A stretch of 64,000 nucleotides of DNA from NCBI RefSeq assembly GCF_014250475.1, contig NZ_CP060204.1:1811001-1875000 (forward strand), in the 5' to 3' direction. Source of the stretch: Selenomonas timonae. Its GTDB lineage: Bacteria; Bacillota; Negativicutes; Selenomonadales; Selenomonadaceae. Of this stretch, positions 29,146 to 39,207 are shown piece by piece. Below the pieces are notes generated by a model. It made no database searches. It was not told the origin of the DNA and saw nothing but the letters and a program-made list of their open reading frames with translations. Within the stretch, counting starts at the first letter, position 1. Each line of letters starts with the position of its first letter. The position numbers and the translations under genes are program-made.

Positions 29146-29436
29146 ATGAATGTAACGGAACAGGATCTCACGACTACGGCGCATCTCTCTCGCCTTGCGA
29201 TTCCTGCGGAGGAAAAGGAAGAGGCGCTGAAATCGCTGGGAGACTTTCTCTCGTATGTGGATAATCTCTCAAGTGTAGATACAGACGATGTGCAGCCGAC
29301 GACGTATGCTCTGCCCATCGAGAATGTCTTCCGTGCGGACGAGGTGCGCCCGTCCCTTTCCAATGAGGCGGCGCTCTCGAATGCCCCGCTGCAGGAGGAC
29401 GGCTATTTCAAGGTGCCGAAGGTACTCGAAGGCTAA
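29146..29436 (+). CDS. gatC: Asp-tRNA(Asn)/Glu-tRNA(Gln) amidotransferase subunit C
   Basis: Small 96-residue subunit that stabilises the GatCAB complex. The N-terminal helices (LTTTAHLSRLAIPAEEK) and the C-terminal Pro-rich belt with the terminal GYFKVPKVLE are typical. First gene of the gatCAB operon. Confidence 0.95.
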   Translation: MNVTEQDLTTTAHLSRLAIPAEEKEEALKSLGDFLSYVDNLSSVDTDDVQPTTYALPIENVFRADEVRPSLSNEAALSNAPLQEDGYFKVPKVLEG

Positions 29437-29448
29437 GGAGGATCTGTT

Positions 29449-30915
29449 TTGAGTCTATATGAAAAACCGGCGCATATCCTTCACGATATGCTGACGCGCA
29501 AGGAGATCTCTGCGCGTGAACTGATCGAGGATGTATGTGCACGCATGGATGCCGTTGAGGGCGAGGTCGGTGCATATCTCTTGGATACGCGCGAAGCAGC
29601 CCTTGCCGAAGCGAATCGCGTGGATACCAAGATTGCGGCGGGAGAGGAGATCTCTTTCCTCGCAGGAATTCCGGGCGCAATTAAGGACAATATCTGTACG
29701 AAGTCTGTACGGACGACGGCAGGATCGAAAATATTGGAGAGCTTCATTCCGCCCTACGATGCAACGGTCATAACGAAGCTCCATGCGGAGGATGCCGTCA
29801 TTCTCGGCAAGGTGAATCTCGATGAGTTTGCAATGGGCGGCTCAACGGAGAACTCGGCATTCCAGCCGACGCACAATCCGTGGGATACGTCGCGCGTTCC
29901 CGGCGGCTCCTCGGGCGGCAGTGCGGCGGCGGTCGCGGCGGGCACGGCAATCTGGGCACTCGGCAGCGATACGGGCGGCTCGATCCGTCAGCCGGCATCG
30001 TTCTGCGGCATCGTCGGCCTCAAGCCGACCTATGGGCGAGTCTCCCGCTATGGGCTCATGGCATATGCCTCCTCGCTCGATCAGATCGGGCCTCTCACGC
30101 GCGATGTCACGGATGCGGCACATATCATGAATGTGATTGCAGGGCATGATGTGATGGATTCGACCGCAAGCAAGGCGGCGGTTCCTGACTATACAGAAGC
30201 ACTTCGTGCAGATGTGAAGGGGCTGAAGATCGGTCTGCCCAAGGAGTATTTTGTTGCAGGCATGGACAGCGAGGTAGAGGCGTCCGTCCGCAAGGCGATT
30301 TCCGACTTTGAAGCGATGGGTGCGGAGGTCAGAGAGATCTCCCTGCCGCATACGGACTATGCCGTATCGACCTACTATCTGATTGCGCCTGCCGAGGCTG
30401 CGACGAATCTCGAACGCTACGACGGCGTCAGCTACGGCGCCCGCGTGGACGGTGAAGATCTCGTCGACATGATGACACGCACGCGCACGGAGAAATTCGG
30501 CGCAGAGGTCAAGCGCCGCATTCTCATCGGCAACTATGCACTTTCTGCAGGCTATTACGACGCCTACTATCTCAAGGCGCTCAAGGTGCGGACGCTCATT
30601 CAGCAGGACTTCACGCGCGCCTTTGAGGAGGTCGATGTTATCATGACGCCGACCGCACCGACCCCCGCCTATAAAATCGGCGAGATGTCGAATCCGCTCC
30701 AGATGTACTTGCAGGATATTTCGACCGTTCCGGTCAACCTCGCGGGGCTCCCGGGCATCTCCGTACCCTGCGGCTTCACTGCTGCCGGACTTCCCATCGG
30801 ACTGCAGATCATCGGGCGGCCGCTTGCCGAGGAGACGATCCTGCGCGCGGCATACGCCTATGAGCAGGGACATGACTTTCATACGAAAATGGCGCCGATT
30901 GGAGGAAGGGCATGA
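29449..30915 (+). CDS. gatA: Asp-tRNA(Asn)/Glu-tRNA(Gln) amidotransferase subunit A
   Basis: Amidase subunit that releases ammonia from glutamine for transfer to misacylated tRNA. The amidase-signature triad is present: the lysine in GAIKDNICT and the serines of the [10 protein letters not shown] stretch plus the following [10 protein letters not shown]. Length 488 is standard. The start is TTG with AAGGAGG seven bases upstream. ATGA overlap with gatB. Confidence 0.97.
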   Translation: MSLYEKPAHILHDMLTRKEISARELIEDVCARMDAVEGEVGAYLLDTREAALAEANRVDTKIAAGEEISFLAGIPGAIKDNICTKSVRTTAGSKILESFIPPYDATVITKLHAEDAVILGKVNLDEFAMGGSTENSAFQPTHNPWDTSRVPGGSSGGSAAAVAAGTAIWALGSDTGGSIRQPASFCGIVGLKPTYGRVSRYGLMAYASSLDQIGPLTRDVTDAAHIMNVIAGHDVMDSTASKAAVPDYTEALRADVKGLKIGLPKEYFVAGMDSEVEASVRKAISDFEAMGAEVREISLPHTDYAVSTYYLIAPAEAATNLERYDGVSYGARVDGEDLVDMMTRTRTEKFGAEVKRRILIGNYALSAGYYDAYYLKALKVRTLIQQDFTRAFEEVDVIMTPTAPTPAYKIGEMSNPLQMYLQDISTVPVNLAGLPGISVPCGFTAAGLPIGLQIIGRPLAEETILRAAYAYEQGHDFHTKMAPIGGRA

Positions 30916-32351
30916 AATACGAAACCGTCATCGGCCTTGAGATTCACTGCGAGCTCAAGACAAAGACCAAGATTTTCTGCGGCTGTGCCACGGGATTCGG
31001 CGCAGATCAGAATACGCATGTCTGTCCCGTCTGCCTCGGACTGCCCGGCGTTCTGCCCGTTGTCAATCGCCAGGTCGTGAACTATGCCATCAAAGCGGGG
31101 CTTGCGACAAACTGCACGATCAACGGGTACAGCAAGTTTGATCGCAAGAACTACTACTATCCCGACCTGCCGAAGAACTTTCAGACCTCACAGTTCGATC
31201 TTCCGATTGCCGAGCATGGTTGGGTGGACATCGACACGGAGGCGGGGAAGAAGCGCATCCGCCTGACGCGCATCCACATGGAGGAGGATGCGGGCAAACT
31301 CGTGCACTCCGGCACGACGATCAAGGACTCCGCCTCGTCCAATGTGGACTACAATCGCACGGGTGTCCCCCTGCTCGAGATCGTCTCCGAGCCGGATATG
31401 TCCTCGGCAGAAGAGGCGCGCGCCTACATGGAGAAGATCAAGACGATCATGGAGTACATCGACGTCTCCAACTGCCGTATGGAGGAGGGCAACCTCCGTG
31501 CAGACATCAACGTCTCCCTGCGTCCCGTCGGCTCGGATGTACTTGGCACGCGCACGGAGATGAAGAACATCAACTCCTTCAAGGCGCTCGAAGATGCAAT
31601 CAACTACGAAATCGAGCGTCAGACTGAGGTGCTCGAGGACGGAGGTCATATCATACAGGAAACCCGCACATGGGATCCCGAGCGCGGCATTACCCTCTCC
31701 ATGCGCAGCAAAGAAGAGGCGCACGACTACCGCTATATGCCAGAGCCTGACCTGCCGCCGATCGTGACGAGCGCAGAGGAGATCGAGGCAATCCGTAAGG
31801 AGCTGCCCGAGCTGCCCGACGCGAGACGTGTACGTCTGATGGACGAGGCGGGGCTCTCTGCCTATGACGCAGGGATCATTACGAGTTCGCGCGCAATGGC
31901 GGAGTACTACGATGCCATCACTGCGACAGGAGCGGACGCAAAGCTCGCGGCAAATTGGCTGATGGGCGATCTCGCGAAAAACCTTAACGCAGAGGGCAAG
32001 ACCATCGAGGAATCTCCTGTCGATGCAAAGCGCCTCGGCGAAATGATTCTCCTCATTTCAAAGGGTACAATCTCCTCGAAAATAGGCAAGACCGTGTTCA
32101 AGGAGATGTGGACATCGCCCGATGCGCCCGAAAAAATCGTGAAGGACAAGGGGCTTGTCCAGATCACGGATACAAAGGAAATCGAGGATATTGTCGATCA
32201 GGTCATCACCGCAAATGCGAAGGCGGTCGAGGACTACAAGGGGGGCAATAAGAAGGCAATCGGGGCACTTGTCGGACAGGTCATGAAGCAGTCCAAGGGC
32301 AAGGCAAACCCGCAGATGGTCAACGAACTCTTGGCAAAAAAACTCGGCTGA
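30912..32351 (+). CDS. gatB: Asp-tRNA(Asn)/Glu-tRNA(Gln) amidotransferase subunit B
   Basis: Transferase subunit that phosphorylates and amidates Glu- or Asp-tRNA. The 479 residues open with [20 protein letters not shown] and contain the zinc-type cysteines in CGCATGFG and CPVCLGLPG, the [14 protein letters not shown] motif and the C-terminal YqeY-like helical domain. A strong terminator follows the stop. Confidence 0.97.
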   Translation: MKYETVIGLEIHCELKTKTKIFCGCATGFGADQNTHVCPVCLGLPGVLPVVNRQVVNYAIKAGLATNCTINGYSKFDRKNYYYPDLPKNFQTSQFDLPIAEHGWVDIDTEAGKKRIRLTRIHMEEDAGKLVHSGTTIKDSASSNVDYNRTGVPLLEIVSEPDMSSAEEARAYMEKIKTIMEYIDVSNCRMEEGNLRADINVSLRPVGSDVLGTRTEMKNINSFKALEDAINYEIERQTEVLEDGGHIIQETRTWDPERGITLSMRSKEEAHDYRYMPEPDLPPIVTSAEEIEAIRKELPELPDARRVRLMDEAGLSAYDAGIITSSRAMAEYYDAITATGADAKLAANWLMGDLAKNLNAEGKTIEESPVDAKRLGEMILLISKGTISSKIGKTVFKEMWTSPDAPEKIVKDKGLVQITDTKEIEDIVDQVITANAKAVEDYKGGNKKAIGALVGQVMKQSKGKANPQMVNELLAKKLG

Positions 32352-32358
32352 CAGCATG

Positions 32359-32393
32359 AAAACAGCCTTTCCGCAGGGGAAAGGCTGTTTTTT
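32359..32393 (+). terminator. Terminator of gatCAB
   Basis: A 14-bp stem AAAACAGCCTTTCC/GGAAAGGCTGTTTT with loop GCAGG ends in six Ts. Confidence 0.92.
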
Positions 32394-32410
32394 CAAAGGA
32401 GGGTATTTCC

Positions 32411-33079
32411 ATGCAGTATGAAGCAGCTATATTCGATCTGGACGGCACATTAGTAGATTCACTTAATGATCTTGCGGACAGCGCGAACGCTGTTCTCCAT
32501 GCGCATGGATTTCCCCTGTATGATGTGGAGGCATACCGCTACTTTGTTGGCAATGGATCGCGCAAGCTCATCGAGCGGATTCTGCCTCCAGGTCGCGCAG
32601 CAGATGCAGCATTCGTGCGTGACTTTATGGCGGAGTATAAGGCGCGCTATGCTTCACATCTGCTTGATAAAACGAAGCCGTATGAGGGAATCATGGAGAT
32701 GCTGGAGGAACTGCGTCGGCGCAGCATCCCGATGGCAGTCTGCACCAATAAGCATCAGTCTGCGGCAGAGGCAATCATGGAGGAGCTGTTTCCACGCGAT
32801 ATGTTCTGCGAAATCATTGGAGATCAGGACGGTCTTCCACGCAAGCCCGACCCGCACAAGGTACTTCACATTATGACGAATATGGGCGTTGCGGGGGATA
32901 AGGCTCTGTATTTCGGCGACACGAGCGTGGATATGGATACGGCACGCAACGCCGGGACGTTTGCCGTCGGCGTCCTCTGGGGATTTCGTCCGGCTGAGGA
33001 ACTGACCGAGCACGGTGCTGACATCCTCTTGAAACATCCGATGGAACTATTTGAAAAGGTGACATTTGCAGAGCGATGA
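32411..33079 (+). CDS. gph: HAD-family phosphatase, phosphoglycolate phosphatase-like
   Basis: A 222-residue haloacid-dehalogenase hydrolase. Motif I is FDLDGTLVDS with nucleophile D9 and acid D11; motif II lies in AVCTNKH; the lysine of motif III in LPRKPDPHKV; motif IV in YFGDTSVDMDTARNAG. The helical cap is of type C1. Closest to Gph, but other HAD phosphatases share this pattern. AAAGGAGG precedes the ATG by nine bases; no separate promoter is obvious. ATGA overlap with rlmD. Confidence 0.85.
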   Translation: MQYEAAIFDLDGTLVDSLNDLADSANAVLHAHGFPLYDVEAYRYFVGNGSRKLIERILPPGRAADAAFVRDFMAEYKARYASHLLDKTKPYEGIMEMLEELRRRSIPMAVCTNKHQSAAEAIMEELFPRDMFCEIIGDQDGLPRKPDPHKVLHIMTNMGVAGDKALYFGDTSVDMDTARNAGTFAVGVLWGFRPAEELTEHGADILLKHPMELFEKVTFAER

Positions 33080-34476
33080 AATCAAAAGAGAAGACGAAGC
33101 GATCCGCAGAGATGATTCCCGTCCGCAGGGGCCAGGTCTATGAAATCCAAATCGACCGCCTTGGCACAAGTGGGGAAGGCGTCGGACGATATGAAAACTT
33201 CACCGTTTTTGTTCCGAATGCACTGCAAGGCGAGCGTGTCTTAGCTGTGATCGATGAGGTCAAAAAGACCTATGCGCGCGGACGGATCCGGAAGATCCTG
33301 CAAGAGAGCCCCGCTCGCGTCGCGCCGCGCTGTGAAATCTACGACGCATGCGGCGGCTGTCAGCTCCAACACCTCTCCTATGAGGCACAGCTGCATGCCA
33401 AACGTGCGCAAGTCGTAGAGGCATTGACGCATATCGGTAAGCTCCCGCAGATTCCCGTGAACGAAACACTGCCTGCGGATGACCCGTGGAACTATCGGAA
33501 CAAGATGCAGTTTCCCATTGGCGTCGATAAAGGCCGGCTCGTTGTCGGCTGCTTCGCACAGGGCAGCCATCGCATCATCAACACGGAGAACTGCCACATC
33601 CAGCGCAGTGCGAACAACGAACTCGCAAACACCGTGCGCGAGGTTGCCGAAAAACTGCACATCCCCGTCTACAACGAGGACACGCACAAGGGTATCCTGC
33701 GCCACATCGTCGGGCGCGTCGGACGTGGCAACGAGTTGATGGCAGTCATTGTCACAGCGACCAAGCAGCTGCCGCATGCCAAAGATTTTGTTCGTCTGCT
33801 GCGCGAACGACTGCCGCATCTCGTCAGCGTGCATCAGAACATCCAGACCTATCGGAACAACGTCATTATGGGGCGTGATACCGAGTTGCTGTGGGGCAGA
33901 CCAACCATTTTGGATACCTTGGGACGGCTGAACTTTCACATCTCCCCGCGCTCCTTTTTTCAGGTCAATACGAGGCAGGCGGAGCGTCTCTACGAGCAGG
34001 CACTCGCCTATGCCGATCTGCACGGCACGGAGACCGTCATCGACGCCTACTGTGGAACGGGCACGATCACCCTCTTCCTTGCACAGAAGGCGCGCAAGGT
34101 CTACGGCATCGAGATCGTGCAGCCCGCCATCCTCGATGCGCGGAAAAATGCACGCGACAATCACGTGAAGAACGCCGAGTTCATCGTGGGGGACGCCACT
34201 GCCGTTATGCCGGCACTCTACAAGCAGGGTATCCGTCCCGATGTCGTCGTCGTCGATCCGCCGCGTGCCGGCTGCACCGAAATCGTCCTCCGCACCTTCG
34301 CCAACATGAAACCGCAGCGCATCGTCTACGTCTCATGCAATCCCGCCACACTCGCGCGTGACCTCGCCATATTAAAAGACCTCGGCTATATCACGCAGGA
34401 AGTCCAGCCCGTAGATTTATTTCCGCAGACTTCGCATGTTGAAAATGTGGCGCTTCTTATGCGAAAATCCATTTGA
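33076..34476 (+). CDS. rlmD: 23S rRNA (uracil-5-)-methyltransferase, RlmD/TrmA family
   Basis: SAM-dependent m5U methyltransferase of the RumA group, 466 residues. In order: a TRAM-type RNA-binding domain (about 20-75, IDRLGTSGEGVGRYENFTVF), the iron-sulfur cysteines CEIYDACGGCQLQH, the SAM motif DAYCGTGTITLFLA, and the nucleophile in VYVSCNPATLARDL. Whether it acts on U747, U1939 or both cannot be read from sequence; the gene symbol is by family only. Confidence 0.88.
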   Translation: MKSKEKTKRSAEMIPVRRGQVYEIQIDRLGTSGEGVGRYENFTVFVPNALQGERVLAVIDEVKKTYARGRIRKILQESPARVAPRCEIYDACGGCQLQHLSYEAQLHAKRAQVVEALTHIGKLPQIPVNETLPADDPWNYRNKMQFPIGVDKGRLVVGCFAQGSHRIINTENCHIQRSANNELANTVREVAEKLHIPVYNEDTHKGILRHIVGRVGRGNELMAVIVTATKQLPHAKDFVRLLRERLPHLVSVHQNIQTYRNNVIMGRDTELLWGRPTILDTLGRLNFHISPRSFFQVNTRQAERLYEQALAYADLHGTETVIDAYCGTGTITLFLAQKARKVYGIEIVQPAILDARKNARDNHVKNAEFIVGDATAVMPALYKQGIRPDVVVVDPPRAGCTEIVLRTFANMKPQRIVYVSCNPATLARDLAILKDLGYITQEVQPVDLFPQTSHVENVALLMRKSI

Positions 34477-34513
34477 ATGGACATCGTGAGAAAATGATTT
34501 TCGATGGAAACAC

Positions 34514-34774
34514 GTGGAAGACAAGTATTTTACAGTACATTCTTCACTTTGCCGGAGAGATAATCTACAAAGGAACAGCCTGTATCCCCGAACGGTTTTT
34601 ATCTTAATCACTAACCATCTATCATTATCTGTATATTCGACAGCGCGGATCAGCAAAACGATCGTCATTCCCGTATCTGACTTTCTGAAGAAGCTCGGGA
34701 AGGTATCTGATGATGATTGGGACAACATAACTGATCTGCTCATGCGGTATATGGAGCGTCATGGAATCGAATAG
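34514..34774 (+). CDS. Small hypothetical ORF, possibly a gene remnant
   Basis: An 86-codon open frame in a locally AT-richer segment between rlmD and rbgA. The first half has no protein-like character; the C-terminal 38 residues, VIPVSDFLKKLGKVSDDDWD and on to LLMRYMERHGIE, look like a real helical coding end. No ribosome binding site precedes the GTG. It may be a degraded gene whose 5' end is lost, or a short gene starting at a non-standard codon. The 444-base segment 34477-34920 otherwise holds only the terminator at 34790. Confidence 0.3.
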   Translation: MEDKYFTVHSSLCRRDNLQRNSLYPRTVFILITNHLSLSVYSTARISKTIVIPVSDFLKKLGKVSDDDWDNITDLLMRYMERHGIE

Positions 34775-34789
34775 AAAAATTTCGTTTTG

Positions 34790-34820
34790 ACCGTCCGGAG
34801 GTGATGCTCCGGGCGGTTTT
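34790..34820 (+). terminator. Terminator upstream of rbgA
   Basis: An 11-bp stem ACCGTCCGGAG/CTCCGGGCGGT (one G-T) with loop GTGATG, followed by four Ts. It closes the gph-rlmD transcript or the small ORF. A possible -10 (TATAGT near 34825) for rbgA follows but without a good -35. Confidence 0.8.
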
Positions 34821-34920
34821 ATGGTATAGTATAGATAATGATGAATTATGATTTTCTTGCACCATATATATTCGCATGATGATGAACGCCAGTAAAATTA
34901 AAGTCTGAGAGGAATATATA

Positions 34921-35823
34921 ATGATTGATAATGACAACGTAATCGACATCCCGAGCCTGCAATGGTACCCGGGGCACATGCGCAAGGCAGAGCGGCTTGT
35001 CAAGGAGAATCTGAAGCTGGTCGATGTGGTGGTGGAGCTGCTGGATGCGCGGATTCCGCTGAGCTCGGCGAATCCTGTGCTGCGTGAGATTGTGGGTGGA
35101 AAGCCGCGTTTGATTGTGCTCAACAAAGCGGATCTTGCGGATGAGACAGCGACGCGCACATGGGTAAAATATTTTGCGGCGCAGGGGATCACGGCAGTGC
35201 CTGTGGATGCGGTGAAGGGGCACGGCGTGAAGGAGCTCGTACAGGCGATTGCAAAATGTGCAAAGCCGAAGACGGATAAACTCGTTCAGCATGGTGCAAA
35301 GGCGCGTGCGGCGCGATGCATGATCCTCGGCATCCCGAATGTGGGCAAGTCCTCCCTCATCAACCGTCTGTCGGGCGGAACGAAGACGAAGGTGGAGAAC
35401 CGCCCTGGCGTGACGCGTGCAAAGCAGTGGATCAGACTCGGAGCGCAGTTGGAACTGCTCGATATGCCAGGGATTCTCTGGCCGAAATTCGAGGATCAGC
35501 AGGCGGCGCTTCACCTCGCATTTACGGGCGCAATCAACGACAATGTCTACGACGTGGCGAGCGTCGTCCTCCTGCTGCTCAATACGCTGCGGGAAGCATA
35601 CCCCGCCGATTTGGCGGCGCGCTATCGCATGGAAGGAGACCTGCCGTCCGGCACAGAGTTGCTTGAGGAGATCGGACGCAGACGCGGCTGTCTGCGGGCG
35701 GGCGGAAAGATCGACTACGAAAAGGCGGAACAGATCGTGTTGACGGATTTTCGTAGCGGACGCCTCGGGCGGGTCACGTTGGATTCCTTGCCTGACATGT
35801 CATTCGACGGAGATGTACGGTAA
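34921..35823 (+). CDS. rbgA: Ribosome biogenesis GTPase RbgA (YlqF)
   Basis: Circularly permuted GTPase needed for late 50S assembly. The G motifs appear in permuted order: G4 LNKADLAD (about 62-69), then G1 GIPNVGKSSLINRL, then G3 DMPGILWPK. The opening WYPGHMRKAERLVKENLKLVD and the C-terminal RNA-binding helical domain are family features. Length 300 is slightly longer than the 282 of Bacillus. GAGAGGA precedes the ATG. First gene of the conserved rbgA-rnhB-ylqG-ylqH cluster. Confidence 0.95.
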   Translation: MIDNDNVIDIPSLQWYPGHMRKAERLVKENLKLVDVVVELLDARIPLSSANPVLREIVGGKPRLIVLNKADLADETATRTWVKYFAAQGITAVPVDAVKGHGVKELVQAIAKCAKPKTDKLVQHGAKARAARCMILGIPNVGKSSLINRLSGGTKTKVENRPGVTRAKQWIRLGAQLELLDMPGILWPKFEDQQAALHLAFTGAINDNVYDVASVVLLLLNTLREAYPADLAARYRMEGDLPSGTELLEEIGRRRGCLRAGGKIDYEKAEQIVLTDFRSGRLGRVTLDSLPDMSFDGDVR

Positions 35824-35837
35824 AGGAAATGGAGAAA

Positions 35838-36593
35838 ATGACGATAAAAGAAATAGAGAACGTATTTCTCCAAGGCGATGCCCCAGCAGAGTTCATCGAA
35901 CTCTGTCGGCATGACTCAAGAAAATCGGTTCAGACAATTCTACGTCGCTACGAAAGGGCACAGAAGGAACGTGAGCGGTTGCACGCGATGTATGCATATG
36001 AGCGCGCTGCAGCAGAGGCGGGACGCACGATTGTTGCGGGCGTAGACGAGGCTGGACGCGGCCCTCTCGCAGGTCCCGTTGCCGTTGCCGCCGTCATTTT
36101 GCCGCAGGAATGCCATCTACCGCGCCTCAACGACTCAAAGAAGCTCTCTGCTGCCGTGCGCGAGGCGCTGTACGACGAGATTGTCAATGCTGCGATTTCC
36201 TATCATGTCACTCTGATTGATGCAGAGACGATCGACCGCATGAACATCTTGCAGGCAACGCGGATGGGGATGTATGAGGCGATTGACGCATTGTCGCCTA
36301 CGCCAGACGAGGTTCTGATTGATGCCGTGGAGCTTCCGAAACTCACGATGCCTTCAAACTCCATCATCAAGGGGGATGCCAAGTCTGCATCGATTGCTGC
36401 GGCCTCGATCTTGGCGGAGGTGACGCGCGATCATTTGATGGAACAATACGATACAGAATATCCGAACTATGGCTTTGCAAAGCATAAGGGCTATGGAACC
36501 CAGGAACATATCGACGCGATTCGCAAATATGGTGTCTGCCCCATTCACCGTAAATCCTTCGAGCCGATACGCTCCATGCTGAACAATATATAA
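35838..36593 (+). CDS. rnhB: Ribonuclease HII
   Basis: Cleaves RNA in RNA-DNA hybrids and at single embedded ribonucleotides. The 251 residues have an N-terminal extension of about 65 residues (IKEIENVFLQGDAP onward), as in the Bacillus enzyme, then the catalytic GVDEAGRGPLAGPV with the DE pair, the Asp in LIDAVEL and the later KGDAKSASIAAASILAEVTRD. I choose ATG 35838 over 35829 because AAGGA sits ten bases upstream of it but only one base from the earlier codon. Confidence 0.94.
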   Translation: MTIKEIENVFLQGDAPAEFIELCRHDSRKSVQTILRRYERAQKERERLHAMYAYERAAAEAGRTIVAGVDEAGRGPLAGPVAVAAVILPQECHLPRLNDSKKLSAAVREALYDEIVNAAISYHVTLIDAETIDRMNILQATRMGMYEAIDALSPTPDEVLIDAVELPKLTMPSNSIIKGDAKSASIAAASILAEVTRDHLMEQYDTEYPNYGFAKHKGYGTQEHIDAIRKYGVCPIHRKSFEPIRSMLNNI

Positions 36594-36604
36594 CAGAAAA
36601 GGCT

Positions 36605-38788
36605 GTGAACACCGTGTCGATGGAAGCAAATACTACAACAGCATCTCCCGTCATTCCTGCCGCATCCCAGATTTCGCAGGGGAAAACGACCGAGGCTGTT
36701 CAAAATCGTGGAAATCAGGGAGATTCGTCCGCTGCATTCAGCCAGCGGACGAATGTCTCGATTGAAACTGCCATCGACCATATGGCGGATGTTCTCGCGA
36801 AGATCAGCGGACGCCAGCAGACGAATGTGCAGCAAATGCCCGCCGAACTCAAGGAAGTCATCCAGAATATGATGCGGCAGTCCTTTTCGATCGAGACGAC
36901 GCTCGGACAGGGGCTCGGCAGCACCGCTGCCAGTCAGCGCTTCTCGACCGATCAACTCACGACGCTCGCGCGTATGCTCAACCAGCTGGGGACAATGGCG
37001 GAGGAGGGCGGATCCCCACAGGTGAGCGATGATCTTGCAGCACTCCTCACGGGGCTGAAGTCCGCGCTTGCAAAGGAATCCGGCGGAACATTCGAGCCGA
37101 TCATGCTGACAAAGGCGGCATTTCAACTGCTCGATACCGGGAATGCGGAGCTACTGCCGAAGGAATTGCAGACTTTTCTCACACAGCTGAATGCGCAGGG
37201 AACTGCTGTGGGGACATCGGGCGGGGCGGGCTCGACCTCGCTCTCTTTCCTGAATCAACTGGTTCAGCTCCTCATGCCGCGCGATGCGGAAGCTGCGCCG
37301 CAGCCAATGACGACAAACACAAATTCACAGGGTGAAAGTGCACAGACTCCGCCGAGTTCCACAGGGGGACAGGAAGCGCGTGCATCTTCGTCCGCACAAA
37401 ACGCAATTCCTGCAATGCCCGAGGAAGGACAACCTGAACAGCAAATGCCACGTGCACAGACTGGAATGACAGCCACGGATACCTTGACAAAGGAAAACGC
37501 ATCGCCCGCGCTGCGACAGGCAGGGACTACGCCACAAGAAAACGTCGGAAAGGCTGCGACAGAGATGCCGCAGCAAAATGCAGGAAAAACAATGCCTGAT
37601 GCTCCTTCGCCTTCCAATAACTCTTCCGCGCAGAATGCTCAGAGCGCATCCAATGAAGCGGGAAGTGCGCAGAAAACAATGTCGAACGAGGCTCCCCAAA
37701 CGGGGACGCACGCCGAACGCGGACAGAATACAGCACCGCCGACCGGGAGTGCCAACACTCCCATGCAGACGGGCAAAGAGCCGACAAATGCGATGCCGCG
37801 TCAGGGTGACCCTGCCGCCACTCCGGAAAACAAGCCTTCCACAGATGTGAGCACACGAGCATCAACCAATACGGAAACACAGACTCAGTCCGCAAGATCC
37901 GCTCCGCAGGCAGAGGCAACGGTGCAGACCGCACGCCCAAAGACGGGAGCCGAGACAGAACTTGCCAATGCAGCAAAATCTCCGTCGCAAGCCGCCGCCC
38001 AGATGAAGTCCCCAGAGATACAGAGTGCGATTCCGCGCTTCTTCACACAGACGATGGAGAACACGCCGCAGACGATGAATGTCCTGCGGAATCTCGCACA
38101 GTCGCTTCTCCAAAATGAGAATCTGAACCCGAAAGAGACACTGCTGCTGCAAAACTTTGTCAGCGGACGCGGTCAAACGCTCAGCGAGGGAGATGCGAAG
38201 CAGCTCCAACAGCTCATCCAATTAACCCAGCAGAATATCCCGGGAACCGTGCGTCAGGCAGCACTTGAACAGCAGATGCTCGACCTCCCGCGTCTGTGGG
38301 CATTCATGCAGATGGCGGACATTGTAAAGACGCGCAGGATGACGGCAGAGCAGTACAAGCGTGCGGGTAGGGATGTCGCGGCACTTGCCCTCACCATGCG
38401 CAACGCACTTGAGGGCGAGAATGCCGCCCCACAGCCGGGGCAGCGCTCGATGAATTTCGTCATGCCGCTCTTCATGGGCGCATCCGAATATCCCGCCTAC
38501 ATCCATGTTTACGATGAGACAAAAAAGGATGAGGAAACGGATCTCGTCAAGAAGGAGACCTGGCTGCGTATCTGCGTGCTCACAGACAATATCGGCACGG
38601 TGGAGCTCATCAATCGCATCTACGAGGAGAATCACGTGGATATGCGGCTCTATTTCTCCGACGCAGACGCGGCATGGGAGTTTCGCAATGCGCTCGACAG
38701 CATACGGGAGACGGCGGACAGTACCTCCCTCATCATCGAGGGCATCCAGATCGGCGCCATCGGTGAGCGGCGTTTCTTTACAAACTGA
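36605..38788 (+). CDS. FliK-like / YlqG-position protein with a long disordered linker
   Basis: A 727-residue cytoplasmic protein in the place occupied by ylqG in Bacillus. Residues 1 to about 220 are mostly helical. Residues about 225 to 455 are a low-complexity Gln/Ala/Thr/Pro/Asn/Ser-rich linker. The C-terminal 260 residues are ordered and end in a segment (FVMPLFMGASEYPAYIHVYD then LRICVLTDNIGTVELINRIY) that resembles the C-terminal substrate-switch domain of flagellar hook-length proteins (FliK), though this is weak by eye. GTG 36605, GTG 36614 and ATG 36620 are all possible starts. It overlaps no gene and lies 11 bases after rnhB. Confidence 0.72.
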   Translation: MNTVSMEANTTTASPVIPAASQISQGKTTEAVQNRGNQGDSSAAFSQRTNVSIETAIDHMADVLAKISGRQQTNVQQMPAELKEVIQNMMRQSFSIETTLGQGLGSTAASQRFSTDQLTTLARMLNQLGTMAEEGGSPQVSDDLAALLTGLKSALAKESGGTFEPIMLTKAAFQLLDTGNAELLPKELQTFLTQLNAQGTAVGTSGGAGSTSLSFLNQLVQLLMPRDAEAAPQPMTTNTNSQGESAQTPPSSTGGQEARASSSAQNAIPAMPEEGQPEQQMPRAQTGMTATDTLTKENASPALRQAGTTPQENVGKAATEMPQQNAGKTMPDAPSPSNNSSAQNAQSASNEAGSAQKTMSNEAPQTGTHAERGQNTAPPTGSANTPMQTGKEPTNAMPRQGDPAATPENKPSTDVSTRASTNTETQTQSARSAPQAEATVQTARPKTGAETELANAAKSPSQAAAQMKSPEIQSAIPRFFTQTMENTPQTMNVLRNLAQSLLQNENLNPKETLLLQNFVSGRGQTLSEGDAKQLQQLIQLTQQNIPGTVRQAALEQQMLDLPRLWAFMQMADIVKTRRMTAEQYKRAGRDVAALALTMRNALEGENAAPQPGQRSMNFVMPLFMGASEYPAYIHVYDETKKDEETDLVKKETWLRICVLTDNIGTVELINRIYEENHVDMRLYFSDADAAWEFRNALDSIRETADSTSLIIEGIQIGAIGERRFFTN

Positions 38789-38812
38789 CGGAGATAAGTA
38801 CGTGCTCCCCGC

Positions 38813-38842
38813 TTGACGGAGAACGCTGCTCCTCGGTATAAT
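38813..38842 (+). promoter_or_regulatory. Promoter of the FlhB-tail-like gene
   Basis: TTGACG (38813-38818), 18 bases, TATAAT (38837-38842), 38 bases before the ATG. It gives this gene and yraN transcription independent of the FliK-like gene. Confidence 0.8.
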
Positions 38843-38880
38843 GTGGACGAATAAATAGCAGTCACAAGGATGGGTGAGAG

Positions 38881-39207
38881 ATGGCGGAACATTGGGATCA
38901 GGACACTTCGCCTGTCGATGATATGCCGGCGTCAGAGGAACAGCGCGCGGTTGCGATCAAATATGATGTGAAAAACGACCGTGCCCCGCGCGTGACGGCA
39001 AAGGGGCGCTCGCTCGTCGCCGACCGCATTCTTGCGGAGGCAAAGAAGAACGGAATCCCCGTCTACCAGAATAAATCCCTCGTCAATATGCTGATGGCGC
39101 TTGAGATCGACCGCGAGATTCCGCCGGAACTCTATCGCACGATTGCAGAGATTCTCGCACATGTCTACCGCATTGACCGCCATGCGGGTGAACGGAGACT
39201 GTCATGA
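38881..39207 (+). CDS. FlhB C-terminal-domain-like protein (YlqH type)
   Basis: A 108-residue stand-alone version of the cytoplasmic FlhB/YscU export-switch domain. The body AVAIKYDVKNDRAPRVTAKG, NGIPVYQNKSLVNMLMALEI and IPPELYRTIAEILAHVYRID aligns with the post-cleavage part of FlhB. The autocleavage motif NPTH, which would precede AVAIKYD, is absent: the sequence there is ASEEQR. It lacks the FlhB membrane domain. This is the YlqH position of Bacillus. ATGA overlap with yraN. Confidence 0.87.
   Translation: MAEHWDQDTSPVDDMPASEEQRAVAIKYDVKNDRAPRVTAKGRSLVADRILAEAKKNGIPVYQNKSLVNMLMALEIDREIPPELYRTIAEILAHVYRIDRHAGERRLS

Noticed and set aside
37290-37970. Gln/Thr/Ala-rich section of the FliK-like gene as a surface repeat protein
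   Set aside because: No signal peptide or regular repeat period is present, and flanking domains are cytoplasmic in character.
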